From a virus, in IMG/VR virus record IMGVR_UViG_3300037119_007415, positions 1 through 59,284 of that record: a stretch of DNA of 59,284 nucleotides. One strand, given 5' to 3'. A model generated the notes under the pieces. It saw nothing but the letters and a program-made list of their open reading frames with translations. It did not search any database and was not told the DNA's origin. The first letter of the stretch is position 1. The number at the start of each line of letters is the position of its first letter. A program made the position numbers and the translations under genes. Shown piece after piece: positions 1-7,296 of this stretch.

Positions 1-872
1 GGATTCACGTACCGCAGTGTGCTGCGCACGGCTGAGCCCCGGGTGGAGCCCTCGCCGTTGCGGCGTGTCTTGGTCGTGGTGGTCATGATGATCCGTCCTC
101 CTTCAATCCAACGGCGCAACCGTTGTTCGCTCGGGCCCTCCGGCGGTTCCGGCTGGCCTCCTTCACGTGCGGACCGGACAGCCTCGCGGCGTCCCGTCCA
201 CTCGTCTTTCGCCGCACGCATGAGTGCGGAGTGTTCTTCGACCGTCAACATGACGACGGCCCCGTGTGTGTCCTCGGCGACGACGTCGGTCGGGTAGGCC
301 GTGGCCTCGACCGTGCCGTCGGGCAGGACCAGCGTCTCGCCCACGATCGGATCGTGGTCGTCGTTGACGTACGGCCCCGCCTCGTCGACCGGCTCGTCGG
401 CCGCGGCCATCATTCGCTCGGCGACCTTGTTCGACGTGACGTGGTCGGCGCGGGCGTCGGTGCGAGCCTTCGCCGTGGCGATGATGTCGAGCATCGACGC
501 TCGTGCTTCGAGGCGGGCCGTCGCCTCGTCGTTCCCTCGCCTGGTCGCGGCGGCTTCGTTCTCGCCCTCGATGAACCCGAGGTCGTCGAAGCCGACCGAC
601 ACGTGCCAACGCCCCGGCACCTCGGGGTCCTCGTCGACGTTGACGACGGCGAAATGCGGTGTGACGTTCGGGTCGCCGAGGTCGTCGTCCTGCTTGCATG
701 TTGCGTGGACGACGCCGTCGACGGTCTGGACTCCGTCGTTCACCATCGGGTCGCCGCACACGGTGCAGGCGTCGCTGTGCTTCGTCTTGATGTGTCGGGT
801 CAGGGACTTCTTCGCCGAGGCGCCGTTGAACGTTTGCCCGCACTCGGCACACGTGATCTTCGTGTCGGTCAT
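1..872 (-). CDS. zinc-finger protein, N-terminal part (continues across the circle junction)
   Basis: The frame opens at the ATG at 872, whose ATGA overlaps the stop of the preceding 50-residue gene, and stays open to the left edge. Through the 125-base repeat it joins the frame that stops at 58629, giving about 465 residues in circular form. Residues 8-32 (start CAECGQTF) have C-x2-C-x15-H-x4-H spacing, like a C2H2 zinc finger. They are followed by C-x2-C and H-x2-C (CTVC...HATC), like a second zinc site. The middle is acidic and alanine-rich. An internal ATG at 86 preceded by AAGGAGG could start a separate C-terminal product. Function unknown; nucleic-acid binding is an inference from the fingers. 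Confidence 0.7.
   Translation of the reverse strand, partial: MTDTKITCAECGQTFNGASAKKSLTRHIKTKHSDACTVCGDPMVNDGVQTVDGVVHATCKQDDDLGDPNVTPHFAVVNVDEDPEVPGRWHVSVGFDDLGFIEGENEAAATRRGNDEATARLEARASMLDIIATAKARTDARADHVTSNKVAERMMAAADEPVDEAGPYVNDDHDPIVGETLVLPDGTVEATAYPTDVVAEDTHGAVVMLTVEEHSALMRAAKDEWTGRREAVRSAREGGQPEPPEGPSEQRLRRWIEGGRIIMTTTTKTRRNGEGSTRGSAVRSTLRYVN
4..128. repeat. direct repeat, left copy (circle-closing overlap)
   Basis: Bases 4-128 are identical to 59158-59282 (125 bases). Three bases before the left copy and two after the right copy do not match. A reading frame stays open through the repeat and joins coding sequence on both sides. This fits a circular (circularly permuted) genome whose assembly overlaps itself. 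A short true terminal repeat is the alternative. Confidence 0.85.
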
Positions 873-1021
873 TGCTTGACTCCTGTCGCTGTGTTGATGA
901 CGTGGGTGGTTCGTGTTCCGTCGTCGAGCACGTCGAACTCGTAGACGGTGGGGCTCGTGATGCGGGCCGACACGACGATGCCGTCGCCGACCCGCATCCC
1001 GATCAGACGCTGGACGTTCAC
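869..1021 (-). CDS. hypothetical protein, 50 aa
   Basis: This small gene starts with GTG at 1021 in a GTGA overlap with the stop of the upstream gene and ends in an ATGA overlap with the zinc-finger gene. The product (start VNVQRLIGMRVGDGIVV) alternates hydrophobic and charged residues, as a small beta-rich protein would. I recognise no family. The tight overlaps on both sides support it as a translated member of a co-transcribed string of small genes. Confidence 0.6.
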   Translation of the reverse strand: MNVQRLIGMRVGDGIVVSARITSPTVYEFDVLDDGTRTTHVINTATGVKQ

Positions 1022-1251
1022 CGCGTCGACCCGAACTCTCGGCGCAACACGGGATGCGGCCCGTCGTAGTCGGGACGCATGTACGGGTAGGGCTTGTCGA
1101 CGACGGGCTCGGGCTCGACGACGTCGGTCATGCAGCCCTTGTGGATCAGGGCCGCGCCGTGGATCGAATACAACGGCCCCCGCTTCATGGATGCGGTGCC
1201 GCCGCACGATGCGCAACGGTCGAGCCCGAGGGCTTCGGCGAGCGTCGTCAT
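1018..1251 (-). CDS. small zinc-ribbon-like protein, 77 aa
   Basis: ATG at 1251 overlaps the stop of the upstream gene. The product has a C-x2-C pair (CASC) and a later HKGC segment, plausible zinc ligands, then an acidic and proline-rich tail. No specific family is recognised. It belongs to the run of overlapping small genes that leads into the zinc-finger ORF. Confidence 0.6.
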   Translation of the reverse strand: MTTLAEALGLDRCASCGGTASMKRGPLYSIHGAALIHKGCMTDVVEPEPVVDKPYPYMRPDYDGPHPVLRREFGSTR

Positions 1252-1544
1252 CACTTCACCTCGCCGTCGTTGTCGACCCACAGGCGCATGTCCCGAACGA
1301 CGCTCTGCACCTCGGCGTCGGCGTCGAACTCGTTGTGCTCTTCGGACGCTGCGGCGAAGGCCGTGAGGAACTCGGTGATCACCGCACGCCGGGAGGCGTC
1401 GTCGTTGATCCGTTCGATGCGCCAGGCCGACTCGCTGAGGAGGCCGTCACGCTCGTCCTTCGTGAACGACCGTGGTGCGGCGATGACGAGCCGGAGCCGT
1501 TCGGCGAGGGCCGGGTTGGTGAGTACGTCTGTGTAGCTGCTCAT
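1251..1544 (-). CDS. hypothetical protein, 97 aa
   Basis: ATG at 1544, preceded by a GGAG-type ribosome site in the short gap. The product is acidic and probably alpha-helical (SSYTDVLTNPALAERL...FLTAFAAASEEHNEF), with no cysteines, membrane segment or known motif. It starts the overlapping cluster 1251-869. Confidence 0.6.
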   Translation of the reverse strand: MSSYTDVLTNPALAERLRLVIAAPRSFTKDERDGLLSESAWRIERINDDASRRAVITEFLTAFAAASEEHNEFDADAEVQSVVRDMRLWVDNDGEVK

Positions 1545-1635
1545 GTCGATGTTCTCCTTCGTTGACGTTCACGACACGCGCCCGACGTTGTCGCCGGGAA
1601 CGTGTTGTGAACGTGCGGCCCGAGGGCCGCACGAC

Positions 1636-1830
1636 TCACGACGTTTCGTGCATGTCTCGATGCTCGATGCCGTACGCCCGGACCGTGCCGGGCGTTGCGT
1701 TGCTGAGCATCTGATGGACCTGGGATCGTCCGACGATGGCGAACTGACGCCACAGGCCACGGTCGAGGACGACCATGTCGTACGTGTTGGACAGGAACGA
1801 ACCGCGTGGGTTCATCGGGTCGATGGTCAT
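1636..1830 (-). CDS. hypothetical protein, 64 aa
   Basis: ATG at 1830 follows AAGGAG with good spacing; this start is preferred over the in-frame ATG at 1845. The product (MTIDPMNPRGSFLSNTYDMV...) has no recognised domain. It lies 11 bp after the 110-residue gene and is probably co-transcribed with it. Confidence 0.55.
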   Translation of the reverse strand: MTIDPMNPRGSFLSNTYDMVVLDRGLWRQFAIVGRSQVHQMLSNATPGTVRAYGIEHRDMHETS

Positions 1831-1841
1831 GTTGTTCTCCT

Positions 1842-2174
1842 TCATCGGGACATGCTCCCGAAGATTGACTTCTCGATGGATGCGTTGAGTGCGTCCCGAA
1901 GGTTCTCGGCCTGCTCGACCGTGATGAACGTCGTCACTGCGTCGACGCCGTGCCCGACCTTCAAGACGATGGCGTTGCCCACCGGCCCGTTCTCGTCGTC
2001 GAGCGTGCGGGCCGTGACCGTCGCCGTGGGTTGCGGGTGGACGTTCACGACGTTGAACACGTCGCCGTCGGTGCACGTGTACTCCGTGACGTTGACGGCG
2101 ACGCCGCCCGTGCGGACCTCGACCGTCTCGGTCTTCGTCCCGCTCTTCTTCGTCGTGTTCTTCGTGATCTTCAT
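1842..2174 (-). CDS. hypothetical protein, 110 aa
   Basis: ATG at 2174 is preceded by GAGGAG seven bases upstream. Residues 1-15 are rich in Lys and Thr; the rest is predicted beta-rich with an acidic stretch and a helical C-terminus (ITVEQAENLRDALNASIEKS). No family recognised. It is the first gene after the 690 bp non-coding region and may be transcribed from there. Confidence 0.6.
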   Translation of the reverse strand: MKITKNTTKKSGTKTETVEVRTGGVAVNVTEYTCTDGDVFNVVNVHPQPTATVTARTLDDENGPVGNAIVLKVGHGVDAVTTFITVEQAENLRDALNASIEKSIFGSMSR

Positions 2175-2865
2175 GTGTTGCTCCTCGTCGCTGTTCGGCT
2201 TCGGTGAAGACACGAACGGGGTGGCTCGTGTCCTCGCCGAAGCCGTCAACGTCGTGTGACGTTGACGACCTCGATCACTTCGCCTGATGCGTCGGGCGTT
2301 GTCGACGTTGCAGCTACTTGATACGGATCCCCGCTGCTCGGGGACATCGTCTGTTGTTTGCTGTGGCCCACGATCACTGGCCCGCTCGACGTTCGGGAAT
2401 CGAACCCACGTGTCGGCGACGCCCCGTTGCATTGCTGCGGACGACGGGTTGCGTCCGGCTCGACGAGAGCACCCGTGGGTGCCCTTGGCGTCGAGGCTCT
2501 GTGTTCCTATGTCCGACGTCGTGCGTCGGTGCGGGTCGCATGGATCGGCGGGCCAGCGTGTCGGGCCCGTGGGCGCTGCACTCGTGGCTCGGGGAGCAAC
2601 CGCCCCGCCGTGCGTCTCTGCTGTTGTCAACGTGCTGGTGTCGGGACCGGGATCCCCGTGCGGGGTCCTCCTGACAACCACCACGTTACACAGGTCACGT
2701 GACCGACGCACCGCTACAGAAAAGAGGGGTGGAAAAGACGGTCTGATCAGGGGTTATGTGCCCTGCGGGTGCCGTCGAAACGGGGGCAAAACCCGTCTCG
2801 ATTCGCCAGCTCAGACCGGCCGGTCCTGCCGTCCCCAGCTGGGACCGGGAGGACATCGGCCCAGG
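2175..2865 (-). other. 690 bp non-coding region with hairpins and a T-arm-like sequence
   Basis: No frame here has coding character. On the minus strand it holds a TAACGT hexamer at 2683-2688 with the palindrome GGTCACGTGACC (2693-2704) just upstream. It also has two related hairpins, CCCCG-TG-CGGGG (2654-2665) and CCCCG-CTGCT-CGGGG (2329-2343), and GGGTTCGATTCCCG (near 2390-2405), which matches a tRNA T-arm. A stem around 2776-2802 (ACGGG...CCCGT) after folE could terminate the modification operon. I could not fold a complete tRNA. A non-coding RNA is possible. Confidence 0.5.
2683..2704 (-). promoter_or_regulatory. candidate promoter with CACGTG palindrome
   Basis: TAACGT (2683-2688, minus strand) with a 12-base perfect palindrome GGTCACGTGACC 4 bases upstream. 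The same hexamer plus CACGTG arrangement occurs before three other early genes. It would drive an RNA across 2175-2680. Confidence 0.4.
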
Positions 2866-3435
2866 TCAGGCGTGTGCGAGCGACAAGAACTCGGCCCGAG
2901 CCTGGGGCACGTCACGCAACGCACCGAGGACAGACGACGTGACCATCTGCGCCGAGGGCTGGCGGACGCCTCTGCATCCCATACACGAATGCGACGCCTG
3001 CACGACGACGCCGACGCCGAGCGGCGCGAGGTTGTCGACCATCGCCTCGGCTATCTGTCGGGTCATTCGTTCCTGTACCTGCAACCGCTTGGCGAAACAC
3101 TCGACGAGCCGCGGGATCTTCGAGAGCCCGACGATGCGGCCGGTCGGTATGTAACCGACCGTTGCCGTGCCGACGAACGGCAACACGTGATGCTCACACA
3201 ACGACGTGAACTCGATGCCGCGCACGACGATCAGTTCGTCGGTGTTGTCCTCGAAGCACGTCGACAGGATCTCTTTCGGGTTCATCTCGTACCCGGCAGT
3301 CATCTCCATCCACGCTTTCGCCACGCGTGTCGGCGTGTCGGCGAGGTCGGGTCTGTCGGTGTCCTCACCGATGAACTCCAACAGGATCTCAACCGCGGCC
3401 TTCGCCGCGTCGGTGTTGCCGTACAGCATCCCCAC
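2866..3435 (-). CDS. folE: GTP cyclohydrolase I
   Basis: FolE converts GTP to 7,8-dihydroneopterin triphosphate, the first step towards preQ0. The 189-residue product has the family's zinc and catalytic signature: C80-E-H-H83 (SLCEHHVLP) and C151 in HSCMGCRGVRQ. Length is normal for bacterial FolE-I without an N-terminal extension. The GTG start at 3435 lies one base after the queE stop; ATG at 3429 is an alternative. It is the last gene of the modification operon. Having it with queD, queE, queC and dpdA indicates that it feeds deazaguanine rather than folate synthesis. Confidence 0.95.
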   Translation of the reverse strand: MGMLYGNTDAAKAAVEILLEFIGEDTDRPDLADTPTRVAKAWMEMTAGYEMNPKEILSTCFEDNTDELIVVRGIEFTSLCEHHVLPFVGTATVGYIPTGRIVGLSKIPRLVECFAKRLQVQERMTRQIAEAMVDNLAPLGVGVVVQASHSCMGCRGVRQPSAQMVTSSVLGALRDVPQARAEFLSLAHA

Positions 3436-3436
3436 G

Positions 3437-4141
3437 TCATCGACCTCGCTCGTTGCCCCACGCCAGCACGTGCAGACGGGTGGACATGTTGTAGCCGTGA
3501 CGCACCGCGATGTCGGCGACCATCGGTGACAGGCGCACGATCTGGTCGGCGGTGATCCCTTCGGGCATGACGTACACGTTGCGGCTCTTGATCCCGTACC
3601 GCTCGACCAGGCGGACGACCTCGTGCTCGTCCCATGGTCCGGTGATCACGAACTTGAATGCCGCCTCGGCGTCGGCGAGGACCTGCAACGCCTCGGGGAT
3701 CTCGGCCGGTTTGGACACGCGTGCAGTCGAGAGCTTCGGCGACACGACCCATTGCTCGACACGGTCGAGGAGATCACCGCCAGGCACCAGTGTCCCGTTC
3801 GTCTCGATGTGGACGTGTCGTTGCTCGGCGATGTAGCCGACGAGGGTCCGCAACGCACGCTGCTGCACGAGGGGTTCGCCGCCGCTGATGACGACGATGT
3901 CTCGTCGGCGTGACTCGCGCAGCACACGATTCGCCAACGCCTCGGGGTCGACCCGTTCGAGCTTGTCTCGTTCGTAGACGACGCCGAGCTTCCCGGTGAA
4001 GTCCCACGTATACGGGGTGTCGCACCATGCGCAGTCGAGATTGCACAAGCCGAGACGCACGAAGTACGCGGGTCGTCCGGCTGCTGGCCCTTCGCCTTGC
4101 ACGGTTGGGCCGAAGCACTCGGACACGATCAGGTTGGGCAC
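3437..4141 (-). CDS. queE: 7-carboxy-7-deazaguanine synthase (radical SAM)
   Basis: QueE rearranges 6-carboxy-5,6,7,8-tetrahydropterin to 7-carboxy-7-deazaguanine using S-adenosylmethionine and a 4Fe-4S cluster. The 234-residue product carries the cluster motif C33-x3-C37-x2-C40 (CNLDCAWC), the SAM-binding SGGEP, and an N-terminal GPTVQGEG, which is typical of the family. It sits between queD (1 bp gap) and folE (1 bp gap) in the same operon, so the pathway order is preserved. Confidence 0.95.
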   Translation of the reverse strand: MPNLIVSECFGPTVQGEGPAAGRPAYFVRLGLCNLDCAWCDTPYTWDFTGKLGVVYERDKLERVDPEALANRVLRESRRRDIVVISGGEPLVQQRALRTLVGYIAEQRHVHIETNGTLVPGGDLLDRVEQWVVSPKLSTARVSKPAEIPEALQVLADAEAAFKFVITGPWDEHEVVRLVERYGIKSRNVYVMPEGITADQIVRLSPMVADIAVRHGYNMSTRLHVLAWGNERGR

Positions 4142-4142
4142 G

Positions 4143-4628
4143 TCAGTCCTTCACCGTGTAGGGGCCGGTCGCTGCGGTGTAATAGGCGATGCTCGTCGGG
4201 GTCTCGCGTAGCTCGATCGACACGAGGCGGACCCCGGCGTCGACGAAGGCTGCAATCGTCTCGTCCCATACCCACCGTGCCAGTTCCTCGGCGGTGGGTA
4301 TGCACGGCAACACGACGACGCGCGGGTCGACGTCCTCGATGTCACCGAGGAGTGCCAGCGACGACTTCATCGGCTTGTCGTCGTCCCACACCATGAAGCT
4401 GTGATCGAGCACGTCATGGACGTACTCGGTCAGGATCTCTTTGATGCAACCGAAGTCGACGACCATGCCGGCATCTGACGGTGACGAGGTGTAGGGGCGG
4501 ATCGGTCCTTCGACTGTGGCGACGACCGTGTATCGGTGGCCGTGCGGGTTGCGGCACTTCGACTCGTGCCACGGGACCCGATGTCCGGCGTCGAACTCGA
4601 TGCTCTTGGATGCGCGGGCGTACGTCAT
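4143..4628 (-). CDS. queD: 6-carboxy-5,6,7,8-tetrahydropterin synthase
   Basis: QueD makes 6-carboxytetrahydropterin from dihydroneopterin triphosphate. In the 161-residue product, zinc ligands H16, H29 and H31 and catalytic C25 are visible in FDAGHRV and C-x3-HGH (CRNPHGH), as in the PTPS/QueD family. A later DH (LDHSFMVWDD) supplies the usual Asp-His pair. ATG at 4628 overlaps the queC stop (ATGA), indicating translational coupling. Confidence 0.93.
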   Translation of the reverse strand: MTYARASKSIEFDAGHRVPWHESKCRNPHGHRYTVVATVEGPIRPYTSSPSDAGMVVDFGCIKEILTEYVHDVLDHSFMVWDDDKPMKSSLALLGDIEDVDPRVVVLPCIPTAEELARWVWDETIAAFVDAGVRLVSIELRETPTSIAYYTAATGPYTVKD

Positions 4629-5356
4629 GGCTGCGGCGCCGCGTAGTCCGGTGTCGCCGCGTACGTCGTGGGGTCCGGCAGCCCGGCCGTGATGAAGGCC
4701 TCTCGTCGCTCGAAGCACGTGCCGCACGCACCGCAGTGAACGTCGCCGCCCTTGTAACACGACCACGTCCCGGTGAAGTCGACGCCGATCCCGTTGCCCG
4801 CCGAGACGATGTCGGCCTTCGTCCACCGGGCGAACGGTGCGACAAGCTCGACGCCGCGTGGCGTCTCCTTCGACTCGTCGAGCGTGCCGAGCCTGATGGC
4901 CTTCGCCAGCGCCATGATGAACTCGGGTCGGCAGTCCGGGTAGATGAAGTGGTCGCCGCCGTGCGCGGCGTACGCGACGGATCCGTAACCGTGGGCTGAC
5001 GCAATCCCCGCGGCCATGGCGAGCATCACCATGTTCCGGTTCGGGACGATCGTGGCGCGCATCGTCTCGGCCGCGTAGTGGCCGTCGGGCACCGCGCTGT
5101 TCTCGTCGATGAGCGACGACCCCGAGCCGTTGATGGCCAGGCCGTACGACGTGAGGTCGACGACGTAATGCTGCACGCCGAGATCAGCCGCGGCCCGTGC
5201 GGCGTAGATCAGTTCCTTGGCGTGTCGCTGCCCGTAGTTGAACGATGCGAGTGCGCCGAGGGCTCGTGCCTCGTGAGCGATGTACGCGAGGGTCACGGAG
5301 TCGAGGCCGCCCGAACAGATCACGAGATGCGTGCTCGGTTGCTTGAAGGTCACCAT
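4625..5356 (-). CDS. queC: 7-cyano-7-deazaguanine (preQ0) synthase
   Basis: QueC converts 7-carboxy-7-deazaguanine to preQ0 with ATP and ammonia. The 243-residue product has the PP-loop SGGLDS (residues 15-20) and a C-terminal zinc site C-x7-C-x2-C-x2-C (CYKGGDVHCGACGTC). The length matches free-standing QueC; there is no fused glutamine amidotransferase domain, unlike Gat-QueC proteins of phages that make G+. ATG at 5356 follows GAAAGGATC about 20 bp after dpdA. Confidence 0.95.
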   Translation of the reverse strand: MVTFKQPSTHLVICSGGLDSVTLAYIAHEARALGALASFNYGQRHAKELIYAARAAADLGVQHYVVDLTSYGLAINGSGSSLIDENSAVPDGHYAAETMRATIVPNRNMVMLAMAAGIASAHGYGSVAYAAHGGDHFIYPDCRPEFIMALAKAIRLGTLDESKETPRGVELVAPFARWTKADIVSAGNGIGVDFTGTWSCYKGGDVHCGACGTCFERREAFITAGLPDPTTYAATPDYAAPQP

Positions 5357-5376
5357 GTCGTTGTGTTGATCCTTTC

Positions 5377-6300
5377 CTAGTGAAGACGAAGCTCGAAGCG
5401 ATGATCTCGTTCGATCACCTCGGGCTGCCCGACGAAGTATCGCTGCCAGTCGCCAGGCCCGATGCCGAGATAGACCTTCGGGCCGTCACCGCCGACGGCC
5501 CGTCGTTGTTGAAGCCATGACTCCATGCGAAGCCACGCCTGCACCGACATGCGCCGCTGCCGGTTATACAACTCCGAGGCTCGAGCACGGTCGACGGTGC
5601 CGGCACTCTGAGGTGACGACGCCCGGGAGTCGAGCCACTCGGCGGGGTCCTCGTGATGCAGTCGGATCGTCGTCGCGTAGCGGGCGGCGGTGTGTCGCTT
5701 CGCTGCTTGGAGTCGGACGAACCAGCCGCGTGCATCGTCGAACAGTGTGAGCTCGCCGTACTTGCAGCCGTTGAGCCATGTCGTGGAGTCGAGCGTGTAC
5801 CACGGGAAGTCGTGGACCATCGCTTTCGTCGTGCGGCCGAACGAGTGGAACAGGGCGTCGGTTCCCTCGGCCATACGAAACGCTTGTGCGCACCACGTGT
5901 GCAAGGAGGAGGGCGGACGGCCGACCATGCCGCCGATCCCGATGTGGGTGAACCCGGCCTCGATGTATCGGGCGAGGGCGTCGAACGGTTCGCCCATGTG
6001 CCACACGGGGATCACGTCGTCGATGCCGTGCTCGATCATTCGTTGTGTGTTGTCCCACGTGGCGACGGGGTCGCCGATGACGTCGAGCGTCACGATGACG
6101 TCGAGCCAGCGACGGTTCGCCAGGACCCAGGCGGCGTAGTCGTCGACGTCGATCGACGCTCCTTGTGTCCACGCTGAGAAAGCACCCGAGTCGGACATGA
6201 CCGATGTCGGGCACCCGTCGGTGCCGTTCGATCCGAAGATTGCGTCGAGGTCGGCGTCACGGAAATACCAGTACGACGCCAGCACGTTCATGTCGGTCAT
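5377..6300 (-). CDS. dpdA: DpdA-like DNA deazaguanine transglycosylase
   Basis: DpdA-type enzymes exchange guanine in DNA for preQ0. They are distant relatives of tRNA-guanine transglycosylase (TGT). The 307-residue product keeps TGT-like elements: SDSGAF (residues 36-41, compare SDSGGF of TGT, with D37 as the putative base), TLDVIGD (71-77), PVWHMGE (98-104) and GIGGMVG (121-127). It lacks the C-terminal zinc-binding region of tRNA enzymes. ATG at 6300 overlaps the upstream stop; a start at 6321 is possible. Its place directly before queC-queD-queE-folE strongly supports the assignment. Confidence 0.85.
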   Translation of the reverse strand: MTDMNVLASYWYFRDADLDAIFGSNGTDGCPTSVMSDSGAFSAWTQGASIDVDDYAAWVLANRRWLDVIVTLDVIGDPVATWDNTQRMIEHGIDDVIPVWHMGEPFDALARYIEAGFTHIGIGGMVGRPPSSLHTWCAQAFRMAEGTDALFHSFGRTTKAMVHDFPWYTLDSTTWLNGCKYGELTLFDDARGWFVRLQAAKRHTAARYATTIRLHHEDPAEWLDSRASSPQSAGTVDRARASELYNRQRRMSVQAWLRMESWLQQRRAVGGDGPKVYLGIGPGDWQRYFVGQPEVIERDHRFELRLH

Positions 6301-6515
6301 GCGGACCCCACACGACGCCACAAAGGCATCGGTTCGCCAGCGTCATCGACCGCGCCGTCCCACGTCGCCGCTTCGAGCTGGTCGCCGTGTTGTAGTCCCG
6401 TAGCAGCAACAACCACGAACCCGTGCTTGGTCAGGTAGTCGAGCAAGCCGAAGGCTTGAAGCGCGTTGAGCACGTTGCGCACGTTGCGCGGCGGGTCTTC
6501 GGTTGGGCTGTTCAT
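6297..6515 (-). CDS. hypothetical protein, 72 aa, in the preQ0 operon
   Basis: ATG at 6515 overlaps the ParB-like stop, and the stop overlaps the dpdA start. The product (MNSPTEDPPRNVRNVLNALQ...) has a helical N-terminal half and a C-terminal half resembling a small beta domain (WDGAVDDAGEPMPLWRRV). No family recognised. Strict coupling between ParB-like and dpdA suggests a role in DNA modification or its delivery, which is an inference from position only. Confidence 0.6.
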   Translation of the reverse strand: MNSPTEDPPRNVRNVLNALQAFGLLDYLTKHGFVVVAATGLQHGDQLEAATWDGAVDDAGEPMPLWRRVGSA

Positions 6516-7144
6516 GGCACGAGCTTGATCATCGCCGCGGTGAAGGCTGTGGCGTCGTCGTCGTACATCGCGCGCCAGGCCTTCCACCGACGCTCGTCGT
6601 CGGGATGCAGACGGATCCGCAACACCGGGAGGAAGTCGCCGGGGTTCGGCTCGGCGATGCCATCGAGCGTCTCGCCCATCGGCCGGGCGTTGAAGGCGGT
6701 GAACAGGTCGTCGTACTCGCCAGGCGTGAAGCCGGTGACTTCGAGGAGCGACGGCGGGAGGTCGGTGAGCATCGACGTGAGCGACGAGAGATCCCAGCCG
6801 CCGACTTCGGTCAGATGGTTCAACGCGACGATGGCGGCTTTCACCTCGTCGTCGTTCTCGCTGCGCCAGCCGACGTAGCACGGCACCGTCCATTGCCCGT
6901 CGTCGTCGCGGACGCCGACGGGTGGATCCTCGCCGTCGGCGTGCATGGCGCGCAACGCCTCGACGCGGCCGTGTCCGCCGACCATCTTGTCGGTGCGGAC
7001 GTCGACGGTGGCGATGATGTCGACGACGCCGAGGGTCGACAACGATCGACGGATCGTGGCGATGTCGTGACGCTTCGGGTTCTCGTCGGCGGGGACGAGC
7101 GAGTCCAACGGTCGCCAGTCGATTGCCGGGTCGACGAACGTCAC
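6512..7144 (-). CDS. ParB/sulfiredoxin-fold domain protein
   Basis: The 210-residue product has an N-terminal ParB-like domain: WRPLDSLVPADENPKRHD matches the start of ParB-type domains, and GGHGRVEALRAM (residues 56-67) is the second ParB box. No C-terminal helix-turn-helix or dimer domain typical of chromosomal ParB is seen, and no ParA gene is present. GTG at 7144 overlaps the upstream stop. Such domains bind nucleotides or act on DNA. Being first of a coupled set leading to dpdA, it may help base insertion, as DpdB does for bacterial DpdA (inference). Confidence 0.75.
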   Translation of the reverse strand: MTFVDPAIDWRPLDSLVPADENPKRHDIATIRRSLSTLGVVDIIATVDVRTDKMVGGHGRVEALRAMHADGEDPPVGVRDDDGQWTVPCYVGWRSENDDEVKAAIVALNHLTEVGGWDLSSLTSMLTDLPPSLLEVTGFTPGEYDDLFTAFNARPMGETLDGIAEPNPGDFLPVLRIRLHPDDERRWKAWRAMYDDDATAFTAAMIKLVP

Positions 7145-7296
7145 TCGTCACCGCCGAGCACCTGGTTGATCCGTTCGGTTGCGTAGCCGCCTTTGTCCCG
7201 ATCTCTCACGAGGTCGAGGGCTTCGCCGGAGTCGACGCCGCGTGCGCACAGCCGGGCGTGTACCTCTGCGTCAGACATGTCGGTCCACTCGTTCAC
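7141..7296 (-). CDS. hypothetical protein, 51 aa
   Basis: GTG at 7296 is in a GTGA overlap with the upstream stop and has GGAGG ten bases before it; the stop overlaps the ParB-like start. The product (VNEWTDMSDAEVHARLCARG...) looks like a compact helical protein. No family recognised. Confidence 0.6.
   Translation of the reverse strand: MNEWTDMSDAEVHARLCARGVDSGEALDLVRDRDKGGYATERINQVLGGDE

Noticed and set aside
123-944. Long open frames on the plus strand opposite minus-strand genes (for example here, and at 2287-3555, 12399-13667 and 20262-22322)
   Set aside because: They are Arg/Val/Asp-rich antisense shadows typical of high-GC DNA, lack ribosome sites and lie opposite genes with recognisable products.
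2341-2470. Canonical tRNA gene at the GGGTTCGATTCCCG motif
   Set aside because: The outer T-stem pair mismatches, and no 5' acceptor strand complementary to ACGTCGA, or normal anticodon arm, could be found within tRNA distance; kept only as a T-arm-like sequence.
6512-7144. ParB-like protein as a plasmid-type partition system for lysogeny
   Set aside because: No ParA gene, no C-terminal HTH, and it is embedded in the DNA-modification operon; the parS-like site matches host type and lies elsewhere.
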